Shown piece by piece: positions 36,151-43,766 of a DNA stretch of 64,000 nucleotides (position 1 is its first letter; each line of letters begins with the position of its first letter). The translations under genes were made by a program, and so were the position numbers. The stretch lies in the NCBI RefSeq assembly GCF_900188095.1, contig NZ_FZOT01000013.1, positions 96,393-160,392 of the forward strand, in the 5' to 3' direction. The notes under the pieces are model-generated. The model saw only the letters and a list, made by a program, of their open reading frames with translations. It was not told the origin of the DNA and ran no database searches. Source of the stretch: Noviherbaspirillum humi. Lineage in GTDB: Bacteria > Pseudomonadota > Gammaproteobacteria > Burkholderiales > Burkholderiaceae_D.

Positions 36151-37101
36151 ATGAAGACCCTGGATAGCTCGGCCAAGGGAGCTTACCTGATCGCCGTCAC
36201 CCCGTTCGCCGACGATGGCTCCCTCGATCTCGCCAGCACCGACCGCATGGTCGATTTCTATCTGGAGAAGGGAGCGACCGGCCTCACCATCCTCGGCATC
36301 ATGGGCGAGGCGCCCAAGCTCACGGCTGAAGAATCGCGCATCTTCGTCAGGCAGGTGCTGGCAAGAGTGAACGGCCGGGTGCCGGTCATCGTCGGCGCAT
36401 CGGCGCCTGGCTTCGCGCCAATGCGCGAGCTGACCGAAAGCGTGATGGAACTCGGCGCGTCCGGCGTAATGGTGGCGCCGCCGTCGACGGTGCGCACCGA
36501 CGACCAGATCGTGGCCTATTTCGACATGGTGAACGAGACCCTCGGGCCGGAGGTGCCCTGGTGCCTGCAGGACCATCCGGTGGCGACCGGCGTGCAGATG
36601 TCGGCCTCGGTCATTCTGCGGGTGCTGAAGAATTCGCCGACCTGCGTGATGCTCAAGCACGAGGACAATCCCGGCCTGGCCAAGCTGTCGGCCATCCGCG
36701 CCGCCGGCGAGCGAGGCGATGCGCCTCGCGTCTCCATCCTGACCGGCAACGGCGGCGGCCTGTTCCTGCCGGAAGAGTTGACCCGCGGCGCCGACGGCGC
36801 GATGACCGGCTTCGCGTATCCCGAGATGATGGTGGACGTGGTGAAGGCGCATGCGGCTGGCGACGTCGAGCGGGCGCATGACATTTTCGATGCCTATCTG
36901 CCGCTGGCGCGCTACGAACAGCAGCCGGGCGTCGGCCTGGCGGTGAGGAAGCACCTCATGCTCAAGCGCGGGGTGATTGCCTCCGAGGCGGTACGCAAGC
37001 CCGGGCCGAAGCTTTCAGCGGCGGATGTCGCCGACATCGAGCGCCTGGTGGCGAGGCAGACGCGCCGCCTGCAGGAAATCGGCCGCAGCGGAAAAGCATG
37101 A
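36151..37101 (+). CDS. DapA-family aldolase/dehydratase
   Basis: A 316-residue class I lyase of the DHDPS/NAL superfamily. The Schiff-base Lys is Lys169 in CVMLKHED. The substrate loop is GIMGEAPKL in place of GTTGE. The residue that is usually the catalytic Tyr appears as His142 in LQDHPVATG. Relatives in sugar-acid operons act as 2-keto-3-deoxy-aldonate aldolases or dehydratases (for example L-2-keto-3-deoxyarabonate dehydratase). It would process the product of the upstream dehydratase. It overlaps the next gene by four bases (ATGA). Confidence 0.85.
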   Translation: MKTLDSSAKGAYLIAVTPFADDGSLDLASTDRMVDFYLEKGATGLTILGIMGEAPKLTAEESRIFVRQVLARVNGRVPVIVGASAPGFAPMRELTESVMELGASGVMVAPPSTVRTDDQIVAYFDMVNETLGPEVPWCLQDHPVATGVQMSASVILRVLKNSPTCVMLKHEDNPGLAKLSAIRAAGERGDAPRVSILTGNGGGLFLPEELTRGADGAMTGFAYPEMMVDVVKAHAAGDVERAHDIFDAYLPLARYEQQPGVGLAVRKHLMLKRGVIASEAVRKPGPKLSAADVADIERLVARQTRRLQEIGRSGKA

Positions 37102-37898
37102 TGTCCCCGGAACAGATTTCGGAAAGCTTTCGCCAGGCCCGGCGCGATGCCAGGCTGCTTGCCGCCTTTCCCGGGACGACGGTTCCCGCCAGCCTGGAAG
37201 CGGCTTATGCGATCCAGGAGATGGGCATCAAGGCGTGGCCAGACCAGGTCGGCGGCTGGAAGGTGGCCCTGATCCAGCCTGCCATGCGCGATCGCTTTCC
37301 GGCCGAGCGCTATGCCGGTCCGGTGTTTGCCGGCGCCATCTGGCAGACGGACGGCCAGCCGGTGGGGCTGCCCGTCATCGACGGCGGCTATGCGGCGATC
37401 GAGGCGGAGTTCGCACTGCGCGTCGGGACCGACATCCCGGCCGGCACCCGCTTCGACGGGCCGGAACAACTGCTGCCCTATATCAACGCCGTGCACGGCG
37501 CCATCGAACTGGCGGCGAGCCCGCTCGCCAGCCTGAGTGCGCTCGGGCCCGGCGCCACCATCAGCGACTTTGGCAACAACAGCGGCCTGGTGATCGGGCC
37601 TCGGCTCGACGAGACGCTATTTGGCGATCCCGAGCAGGCGACCTCGTCGGCCACGATCAATGGCGAGCTGGTCGGCAGCGGCAACGCCGCCAAGGTGCCC
37701 GGCGGACCGCTGGGTGCATTGCTGTTTTTAGTAAAACATCTGAACCAGCGCGGACGCCATCTGAAGGCGGGCTGCTGGATATCCACCGGCGCTTCGACCG
37801 GCATTCATCCGGTGCGGATCGGTGATCGGGTGCAGGTCGCGTTCGGCGAAGCGGGTTGCATCGAGGCGGTTGTCAAGGAGGCGGCTGCGATGCGTTGA
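37098..37898 (+). CDS. 2-keto-4-pentenoate hydratase/FAH-superfamily protein (MhpD-like)
   Basis: A 266-residue protein of the fumarylacetoacetate hydrolase superfamily, MhpD branch. It has the metal-binding Glu pair (AIEAEFALRV), a further Glu in AIELAASPL and the GGWKVAL lysine. Known relatives hydrate 2-oxopent-4-enoate or decarboxylate 4-oxalocrotonate. The gene overlaps the DapA-like gene by ATGA, so the two are co-translated and likely act on successive 2-oxo acids. The exact step is unknown. Confidence 0.83.
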   Translation: MMSPEQISESFRQARRDARLLAAFPGTTVPASLEAAYAIQEMGIKAWPDQVGGWKVALIQPAMRDRFPAERYAGPVFAGAIWQTDGQPVGLPVIDGGYAAIEAEFALRVGTDIPAGTRFDGPEQLLPYINAVHGAIELAASPLASLSALGPGATISDFGNNSGLVIGPRLDETLFGDPEQATSSATINGELVGSGNAAKVPGGPLGALLFLVKHLNQRGRHLKAGCWISTGASTGIHPVRIGDRVQVAFGEAGCIEAVVKEAAAMR

Positions 37899-37957
37899 CC
37901 ATCTCTGCCCGGAAGCTGCGGGCGCACAAAAAATCATCAACCACGGAGGAGACACCG

Positions 37958-38959
37958 ATGAAGTTGAAGTCGATTGCCATTGTTGTGGGGCGAGGCGCAT
38001 GCATGCTCGCGGCTGCCGCGGGATTGAACGCCGTTCTGGTCGGCGCTGCCCTGGCCGCCTGGCCGGACAAGCCCATCAAGTTGGTCGTGCCTTATCCGCC
38101 CGGCGGCGCCACCGACGTCATCGGCCGCGTGGTGGCAAAGAACCTCGGCACGGCGCTGAACCAGCAGGTGGTGGTGGAGAACCGCGGCGGCGCAGGCGGC
38201 AATATCGGTGCCGATGCGGTGGCCAAGGCGGCGCCGGACGGCTACACCCTGCTCATGGGCGCCGTCACCTCCCATTCCATCATGCAGACGCTGGAAAAGG
38301 GCAAGATCAGCTATAACCTGGAAAAGGATTTCGCGCCGGTGACCATGGTCGGCTCGGTACCGCTGGTATTCGTGGTCCATCCTTCGATCCCGGCGAAGAA
38401 CCTGAAGGAACTGGTGGCCTTCGCCAAGGCCAAGCCGGGCTATCTCACCTATGCCTCTTCCGGCGCCGGCGCGCCGCAGCGCATGGGCGCCGAACTGTTC
38501 AAGCGGGTAGCCGGCGTCGACATCCTTCACGTGCCTTACAAGGGCAGCGGACCGGCGATGACCGACCTGGTCGGCGGGCAGGTGTTGATGATGGTGGAGA
38601 CCGTGCCGGCCGCCCAGCAATTCATCAAGGCCGACAAGCTGCGGGCTCTGGCGGTCACGACGCCGCAGCGCATTTCCATGCTGCCGGACGTGCCGACCGC
38701 CGCGGAAGCCGGCCTGCCAGGCGTCGAGGTGAGTTCCCAGTTCGGATTGCTTGCGCCGGCCAGAACGCCGAAGGCCGTCATCGATCGCCTGAACACGGAA
38801 ATGCTCAAGATACTGAACATGCCGGACGTGAAGGAACAGCTGCTCCAGCAGGGCGCCTATGCCATTCCGACCAAACCCGAGCAGGCGGCCGAGCGCATCA
38901 GCAAGGAAATCGCGACATGGGAAAAGGTGATCAACGAAGCAGGCATCACCGCCGACTAG
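37958..38959 (+). CDS. Bug/TctC-family periplasmic substrate-binding protein
   Basis: A 333-residue tripartite tricarboxylate transporter binding protein with a Sec signal (about 1-34, ending AALA). The mature start is AWPDKPIKLVVPYPPGGATD, and the PYKGSGPAMTDLVGGQV and PDVPTAAEAG motifs follow. GGAGGAG lies before the start. It ends the sugar-acid operon and probably binds its substrate. No membrane components are adjacent. The frame is open upstream into the hydratase gene, but that part lacks signal character. Confidence 0.9.
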   Translation: MKLKSIAIVVGRGACMLAAAAGLNAVLVGAALAAWPDKPIKLVVPYPPGGATDVIGRVVAKNLGTALNQQVVVENRGGAGGNIGADAVAKAAPDGYTLLMGAVTSHSIMQTLEKGKISYNLEKDFAPVTMVGSVPLVFVVHPSIPAKNLKELVAFAKAKPGYLTYASSGAGAPQRMGAELFKRVAGVDILHVPYKGSGPAMTDLVGGQVLMMVETVPAAQQFIKADKLRALAVTTPQRISMLPDVPTAAEAGLPGVEVSSQFGLLAPARTPKAVIDRLNTEMLKILNMPDVKEQLLQQGAYAIPTKPEQAAERISKEIATWEKVINEAGITAD

Positions 38960-38992
38960 TCAGGCGGACGTAATGCGGCTGCTGCATGAAAA

Positions 38993-39016
38993 GCCCGGCG
39001 TCTTGCGAGGCCGGGC
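38993..39016. terminator. Bidirectional terminator
   Basis: GCCCGGC and GCCGGGC form a 7-bp stem with a 10-base loop. The minus strand continues TTTTC; the plus strand continues GAGATTTC. It lies between the convergent Bug and VanZ-like genes and can serve both. Confidence 0.6.
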
Positions 39017-39076
39017 GAGATTTCTGGACACGCTTTGGAACGATGGCACCATAACGCGCTACCGATGAGCGGCAGA

Positions 39077-39478
39077 TCAACATGCGGGCTTTTTCCGCAC
39101 TTTTGGCCAGTAGGTCCACAGGGCCGTGCAGGTGACCAAGCTCGCGGCGACATCGACCAGCCAATCCCATACGGACGCGCCGCGGTACGGAAAATAGCTC
39201 TGCACAAACTCATCCAGCGCGCCCATGGCGACCACGGTAAGAACGGTGACGGCCGCCCGCCTGGAGACCGCCCCTCGGGTACCGGTAAAGAGCAGGTAGC
39301 TGATCACAGAGTACGCGCTCAAGTGCAGCACAAAGCCGGATGCCACTTCCCCCACCTCCTTCCTGGCGCCTGGCAGGTTGCCGGCAATAAGAATCAGGAC
39401 GAAGAGAAGATGGCTTGCCAGCACGCGCAGCGTGGCATATCTATCCTCCCATAGGAGCGCAATAAGGTGTCGATACAT
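39077..39478 (-). CDS. VanZ-like membrane protein
   Basis: A 133-residue protein with about four membrane helices. The family hallmark GALDEFVQSYFPYRGASVWDWL is clear (cf. DE-x-Q-x-F-P-R-S-D in VanZ). In enterococci VanZ gives low-level teicoplanin resistance; in proteobacteria the role is unknown. It is alone on the minus strand. Confidence 0.75.
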   Translation of the reverse strand: MYRHLIALLWEDRYATLRVLASHLLFVLILIAGNLPGARKEVGEVASGFVLHLSAYSVISYLLFTGTRGAVSRRAAVTVLTVVAMGALDEFVQSYFPYRGASVWDWLVDVAASLVTCTALWTYWPKVRKKPAC

Positions 39479-39572
39479 TGGAGGCAGGTGAACTTTCTGA
39501 GTCCATGCTAACAGAATTCAAGCAGGCCGAATGGGTTGCCGCTTTGGCATTTCCCCGAGCAATGACATTGGT

Positions 39573-40217
39573 TCACAAACCTTTTTCCACCATATCCACC
39601 ACGCGCTTTCCGACGACCGATCGCTGCGCATCGGTCAGGCTGCGCAGCGGCCCGTCAGTGAAGAGCATGGCCAAGCCGTGCACGGCGGACCAGGCCAGAT
39701 ACTCCGCGCCCAGCCGCCGTTCGGGCGGCAGCACGCCGGCTTCGGCCATGCGGTCCAGGGCCGCGCCCAGCAGCTGGAAAGGGTTCAAGCCGCTGCGTCC
39801 GGCACGGGCCGGGTCGGATTCCGCCCCATCGTTCAAGGGCACTGAAAACGCCGTGCGGAACAAACCAGGCTCGGCGTGGGCAAAGCTCAGGTAACCGAGG
39901 CCGACGGCACGCAGGCAGCCGCGGGCATACGCGGCTGAACCCGGCTTCTCCCTCAAGGAATCCATTTCGTTTTCCATCGCGATTGCCAGTTTCGACAAGG
40001 CGTGTGCACGCACCGCCATCAGAAGTTCCTGCCGGCTGGCGAAATGGCGATAGGCGGCATTGGGCACGACGCCGGCACGCCGAGTCGCTTCGCGCAACAC
40101 GATGGCATCCGGCCCGCCGGAGCGCGCCAGTTCGATGCCGGCCTCCAGCAACGCGCGCCGCAAATCGCCGTGCCGATAGGTGGTGCGCTCAGGCGGGTTA
40201 ATCTTTTTCCTGGTCAT
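39573..40217 (-). CDS. TetR-family regulator with WHG domain
   Basis: A 214-residue repressor. N-terminal helix-turn-helix (about 12-60: YRHGDLRRALLEAGIELA, then VVPNAAYRHFASRQELL) and C-terminal WHG-type ligand domain with AWSAVHGLAMLFTDG. The start at 40217 has AGAGAAG before it; an open upstream extension would run through the operator and is rejected. A double palindromic operator lies directly upstream and faces the VOC/reductase cluster, which it should repress together with itself. Confidence 0.87.
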   Translation of the reverse strand: MTRKKINPPERTTYRHGDLRRALLEAGIELARSGGPDAIVLREATRRAGVVPNAAYRHFASRQELLMAVRAHALSKLAIAMENEMDSLREKPGSAAYARGCLRAVGLGYLSFAHAEPGLFRTAFSVPLNDGAESDPARAGRSGLNPFQLLGAALDRMAEAGVLPPERRLGAEYLAWSAVHGLAMLFTDGPLRSLTDAQRSVVGKRVVDMVEKGL

Positions 40218-40228
40218 GGCTTCTCTAT

Positions 40229-40275
40229 GTGGACAGCGTCCATTATCCATGTTATTTTTTGTGGACGCTGTCCAC
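40229..40275. promoter_or_regulatory. Double TetR operator
   Basis: Two 13-bp hyphenated palindromes TGGAC-N3-GTCCA (40230-40242 and 40262-40274) have centres 32 bp apart, about three helical turns. They are also exact inverse copies of each other: GTGGACAGCGTCCA at 40229-40242 pairs with 40262-40275. The AT-rich DNA between them should hold the divergent promoters. The sites start 12 bases before the TetR ATG and end about 90 bases before the VOC gene. Confidence 0.8.
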
Positions 40276-40366
40276 AAGTTTAGGGCAGCAACGAATGTTC
40301 GCAATTCCGCGTGCTGCGGGCTTCCGTTCGAACGCCGCGGCTACCGTACATTTTTTAGGAGTCATC

Positions 40367-40807
40367 ATGCCTTTGCTAAATGCATATATCGGATTCGACG
40401 GAAACTGTGCTGACGCCATGCGTTTTTACGAGCGCGTGCTCGGCGGCAGGATCGAGATGATGATGACCCATGGCGAGTCGCCGGTGCGTGATCAACTGCC
40501 CCCCGGGAATGAAGACCGTGTCATGCATGCGCGCCTGGTACTCGATCAGGGCGTATTGATGGCGGGCGACGCCATGGTGGGCTGCGGTTCGGCCTACCAA
40601 GGCATGAAAGGGTTCTCTCTGACACTTTCCTACGCAAATGCCGCCGACGCCAAACCGGTATTCGAAGCCCTGAGCGAAGGCGGCACGATAACCATGCCCT
40701 TGCAAAAGACCTTCTGGGCCGACTCCTTCGGCATGCTCACCGACCGATTCGGCACGCCATGGATCATCAATGGCGGATTGACCGACCCTGTCGCAGCAGG
40801 CCACTAA
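40367..40807 (+). CDS. VOC-family protein, PhnB-like
   Basis: A 146-residue protein of the glyoxalase/bleomycin-resistance fold, PhnB branch. It starts with AYIGFDGNCADAMRFYERVLGG and ends with the typical FGMLTDRFGTPWIING. TTTAGGAG precedes the ATG. PhnB-like proteins have no secure biochemical role. First gene of the run controlled by the double TetR operator. Confidence 0.85.
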   Translation: MPLLNAYIGFDGNCADAMRFYERVLGGRIEMMMTHGESPVRDQLPPGNEDRVMHARLVLDQGVLMAGDAMVGCGSAYQGMKGFSLTLSYANAADAKPVFEALSEGGTITMPLQKTFWADSFGMLTDRFGTPWIINGGLTDPVAAGH

Positions 40808-40838
40808 GTCCAGGCAGACCGCCGCAGAGGAAAACGTA

Positions 40839-41393
40839 ATGCGACCTCTTCGATATTCCATCAACGTCACCTTGGACGGGTGCTGCGATCATCGTGCAAT
40901 CATTCCCGACGAAGAGATGCACAGTCACCATGCCGCAAACCTTGCCCAGGCGGATGCGCTCCTCTTTGGCCGGGCGACCTACGAAATGATGGAGGCAGCG
41001 TGGCGGCCAGTCGCGGCGGGGGCGAGGCCCGATTGGATGGCGCCCTGGGTGGAACCCTTCGCCCGGACGATCGACGCGGCCAGGAAATACGTCGTCTCGA
41101 GCACGCTGCATCGCCCCGATTGGAACGCCAAGCTCGTGCGGGGGAATCTGGGCGAGGCCGTTCAGCGGCTGAAGCAGGAGTCGGGCAAGGGTCTGCTCGT
41201 AGGAGGATTGAAGCTTCCGATGGCCTTGGCTGAGCTTGGATTGATCGATGAATATGAGTTTGTGGTGCAGCCCAGGCTGGCGGGCCACGGGCCGACCTTG
41301 TTCGCGGGGCTATCGAAGTACGTCGACTTGAAGCTTGTGAGCCAAGTGGCGTTCCGCTCGGGGGCGGTGGCGATGCGGTATGAGCCCAAATAG
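40839..41393 (+). CDS. Dihydrofolate-reductase-like (RibD C-terminal) protein 1
   Basis: A 184-residue RibD-C/DHFR-fold protein. Seen: ALLFGRATYEMMEAAW, KYVVSSTLHRPDW, GKGLLVGGLKLPMALAELGLIDEYEF, the NADPH-fold landmarks. Stand-alone relatives are widespread and mostly uncharacterised reductases; a role in folate or riboflavin synthesis is not implied. It follows the PhnB-like gene by 31 bases. Confidence 0.83.
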   Translation: MRPLRYSINVTLDGCCDHRAIIPDEEMHSHHAANLAQADALLFGRATYEMMEAAWRPVAAGARPDWMAPWVEPFARTIDAARKYVVSSTLHRPDWNAKLVRGNLGEAVQRLKQESGKGLLVGGLKLPMALAELGLIDEYEFVVQPRLAGHGPTLFAGLSKYVDLKLVSQVAFRSGAVAMRYEPK

Positions 41394-41469
41394 TGGGCCC
41401 GGTCGCGTCCGGCAGGCTGCCTCATCAACCGCGCCTCAGGGCGACGCCCGAACACAGGAGAAGAGAATC

Positions 41470-42099
41470 ATGAGCAAAGTATTCGTCAACATCGGACTCA
41501 GCCTCGACGGCTACATGGCGCCGGAAGGAATGACCATGGACAACCCCGAGGTCAAGAATTGGGGCGCCAAGTGGGGCGCGCTGATGGCCTGGCTTCTCAG
41601 GCAGCAGTATTTCCGGGAGAAGCTCAAGTTTGGCCCGGGGGGAGAGACCGGTCCGGTGAATGACATGGTTCGTCACACCATGGAGCGCACCGGCGCCAAC
41701 ATCATGGGCAAGCGAATGTTCGAGCAAGGCGAGGCCACATGGCCCGAGGAAGCGCCGTTTCACACCCCGGTATACGTGCTCACCCACGACAAGCGCGAGC
41801 CCTGGGTGCGTCCCGGCGGGACGACTTTCCACTTCATCAACGACGGACCGGAGCGAGCGCTGCAGCTGGCCAGGGAAGCGGCAGGCCATCGCGATATTCG
41901 CATTTCGGGCGGCGCGGACGTGATCCAGCAGTATTTGAACCTGGGTGTCGTCGACGAACTGGAAATTGCCTTGGCGCCCGTGTTGTTCGGCGGCGGGCGG
42001 CGTCTGTTCGAAAACCTGAGCGAGCCCGGACCGCAGTTTCGCATCGACCGGGTGCTCCACGGCCCAGCCGCGACCCATTTGCGCTATGTGCGCCAGTGA
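41470..42099 (+). CDS. Dihydrofolate-reductase-like protein 2
   Basis: A 209-residue RibD-C/DHFR-fold protein: VFVNIGLSLDGYMAPEG, NIMGKRMFEQGEATWPEE, IRISGGADVIQQYLNLGVVDELEIALAPVL. The start at 41470 is supported by GGAGAAGAG. It has about 60 extra residues between the first strand and the GKRMFE motif relative to its neighbour at 40839, so the two are distant paralogues rather than recent copies. Confidence 0.85.
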   Translation: MSKVFVNIGLSLDGYMAPEGMTMDNPEVKNWGAKWGALMAWLLRQQYFREKLKFGPGGETGPVNDMVRHTMERTGANIMGKRMFEQGEATWPEEAPFHTPVYVLTHDKREPWVRPGGTTFHFINDGPERALQLAREAAGHRDIRISGGADVIQQYLNLGVVDELEIALAPVLFGGGRRLFENLSEPGPQFRIDRVLHGPAATHLRYVRQ

Positions 42100-42217
42100 A
42101 GGCGGCACAACAACCGGTGGCAGAAGACGGACCGCTGCGGCCCGCTGCGGCCCATCACTGAAGGTGCGTCAGGCATCGATAGGGATTGGCAGGAACTGTC
42201 CCTGTTCGGAAAACCAT

Positions 42218-42619
42218 ATGAAAGTTACCGTCTCCATCGATGTTCCTTCTATTGAAGAGGGCTTGGCGTTTTTCAGCGCGGCCTTCGGGTTCGGTGAAAC
42301 GGCGCGACCGCATCCAGGTTATGCCGTTCTTACCGCCGGCGAGACAACAATCGGCCTCCTGGCCAAGCCGGCCGGAACATCCCCCGCAAAAGACAGCGAT
42401 GACGTGCGCAAGTATCAGCGCCACTGGACGCCGGTGCATATCGATTTCCGGGTTGCGGATTTCGAGGCAACGCTCAAAAAGGCGCTCGATGCCGGTGCAA
42501 TATCCGAACAGGTTCACCGCGTGCCAGGCTATCCCCCGGTCGCTTTCTGCAGCGATCCATTCGGACACGGGTTTTGCATAGTCGGCCTCTCCACCCTGGA
42601 TCAGAAATGCTGCAGCTGA
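42218..42619 (+). CDS. VOC-family protein
   Basis: A 133-residue glyoxalase/bleomycin-resistance-fold protein. It has SIDVPSIEEGLAFFSAAFGF at the start, HIDFRVADFEATLKKALDAG and CSDPFGHGFCIVG at the end. Ribosome site is weak. No substrate can be named; it lies among the reductase-like genes. Confidence 0.8.
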   Translation: MKVTVSIDVPSIEEGLAFFSAAFGFGETARPHPGYAVLTAGETTIGLLAKPAGTSPAKDSDDVRKYQRHWTPVHIDFRVADFEATLKKALDAGAISEQVHRVPGYPPVAFCSDPFGHGFCIVGLSTLDQKCCS

Positions 42620-42644
42620 AATCTTGCATGATACGGGGACGGCG

Positions 42645-43223
42645 ATGAGGAAGCTCAAGATCATCGAGCACATCTCGCTGGATGGCGTGATCCAGTCGTC
42701 TGGCGAAGACGGCTTCCCTTATGTCGATTGGACCGCACCCTACCGGACCCCGGAGGGCCGGGACGAACTCCTCGCCGCTTACGGCGGGAGCTTCGATCTG
42801 CTGCTCGGCCGCCGCACCTACGATCTCTGGTCGGATTTCTGGCCAATGGCGCCGCGCAGTCCGATGGCGGACGGACTCAATGCGGCGAAAAAATATGTCG
42901 CCACCCATCGTCCGGAAAGTCTTGCATGGGGCCCGTTCGAGCACCTTGGGCCGGACATCGTCGAGAGCATTCGCCGCATCAAGTCGGAGGACGGTCCGAA
43001 TCTGATCCTCTCAGGCAGTTCGACGCTGGCATCGGCCGTGCTCATCCACGGGCTGGCCGATGAAATTCTTCTGGCAGTCTATCCGGTCCTGTTGGGCACG
43101 GGGAAGCGCTTCTTCGCAGAGCGGACTCCGGCATGTGCTTTCGAGCTCGCCGGCACGAAAGCCATGCCGTCCGGCGTCATCCTCGTTACTTACCAGCCCG
43201 TCGGGCCCTTGAAGACCAGATAG
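42645..43223 (+). CDS. Dihydrofolate-reductase-like protein 3
   Basis: A 192-residue RibD-C/DHFR-fold protein: LKIIEHISLDGVIQSSGED, FDLLLGRRTYDLWSDFWP, NLILSGSSTLASAVLIHGLADEILLAVYPVLLG. It follows the VOC gene by 25 bases and ends convergent to the SnoaL-like gene. Third paralogue of the run. Confidence 0.85.
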   Translation: MRKLKIIEHISLDGVIQSSGEDGFPYVDWTAPYRTPEGRDELLAAYGGSFDLLLGRRTYDLWSDFWPMAPRSPMADGLNAAKKYVATHRPESLAWGPFEHLGPDIVESIRRIKSEDGPNLILSGSSTLASAVLIHGLADEILLAVYPVLLGTGKRFFAERTPACAFELAGTKAMPSGVILVTYQPVGPLKTR

Positions 43224-43238
43224 GTCGAAGAAGCGGCT

Positions 43239-43703
43239 TCAATGCATCGAGGGCCGCCCCGTATCCGGCTTGGCCGATGGGCCACTGGCTATCCCTGCGG
43301 CTTGTTCCCCGAATGCGGTCGATTCAGCCAAGGTGTCTCCGTATTCGCGGAAGCCGATTACCCTGCCATTTTGGATCGTCCACAGATGGGCCCAGTCGGC
43401 ATTCCATTCTGACCCGGTAGCCATTATCTCCCAGGCGTAGTGACCCAAGACAACGACTTTATCGTCTTGCGCGATATATTCTCTGGGCTCGAATTGCCGA
43501 GGCGTCTGTGCATCGCTCAGTTCCGTGAAGAAGGACGCCACCTCGTCACGACCGTGGCGCGTACCAGAAAAGGGGATATTGTCCACCGTCGGAATTTCCC
43601 AGACGATGTTCTCCGCAAGGCAACTCAACAGGTGATGAAGATCCCCTTTGAGGAAATCGTCATAGCACTGTTTTACCAAAGCGGTATTTGCCTGTTCGTT
43701 CAT
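43239..43703 (-). CDS. SnoaL/NTF2-like protein
   Basis: A 154-residue NTF2-fold protein: LVKQCYDDFLKGDLHHLLSCL, IVWEIPTVDNIPFSGTRHGRDEVASFFTEL, then YAWEIMATGSEWNADWAHLWTIQNGRV. The start at 43703 is chosen because AAGGAG abuts the ATG at 43709 and is correctly spaced from 43703. Ketosteroid-isomerase-like in type, but the reaction is unknown. A strong hairpin lies 41-63 bases upstream. Confidence 0.8.
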   Translation of the reverse strand: MNEQANTALVKQCYDDFLKGDLHHLLSCLAENIVWEIPTVDNIPFSGTRHGRDEVASFFTELSDAQTPRQFEPREYIAQDDKVVVLGHYAWEIMATGSEWNADWAHLWTIQNGRVIGFREYGDTLAESTAFGEQAAGIASGPSAKPDTGRPSMH

Positions 43704-43743
43704 GACCATCTCCTTGATCTATTGAAGGATCGGACAATCAGTA

Positions 43744-43766
43744 TGCTTCGGCCGCAGGCCGAAGCA
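43744..43766. repeat. Perfect 10-bp hairpin upstream of the SnoaL-like gene
   Basis: TGCTTCGGCC-GCA-GGCCGAAGCA has no T-tract on either side, so it is not a standard terminator. It may be an operator, an RNA leader hairpin of the SnoaL-like gene or a REP-like element. No second copy was found in the window by eye. Confidence 0.5.
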
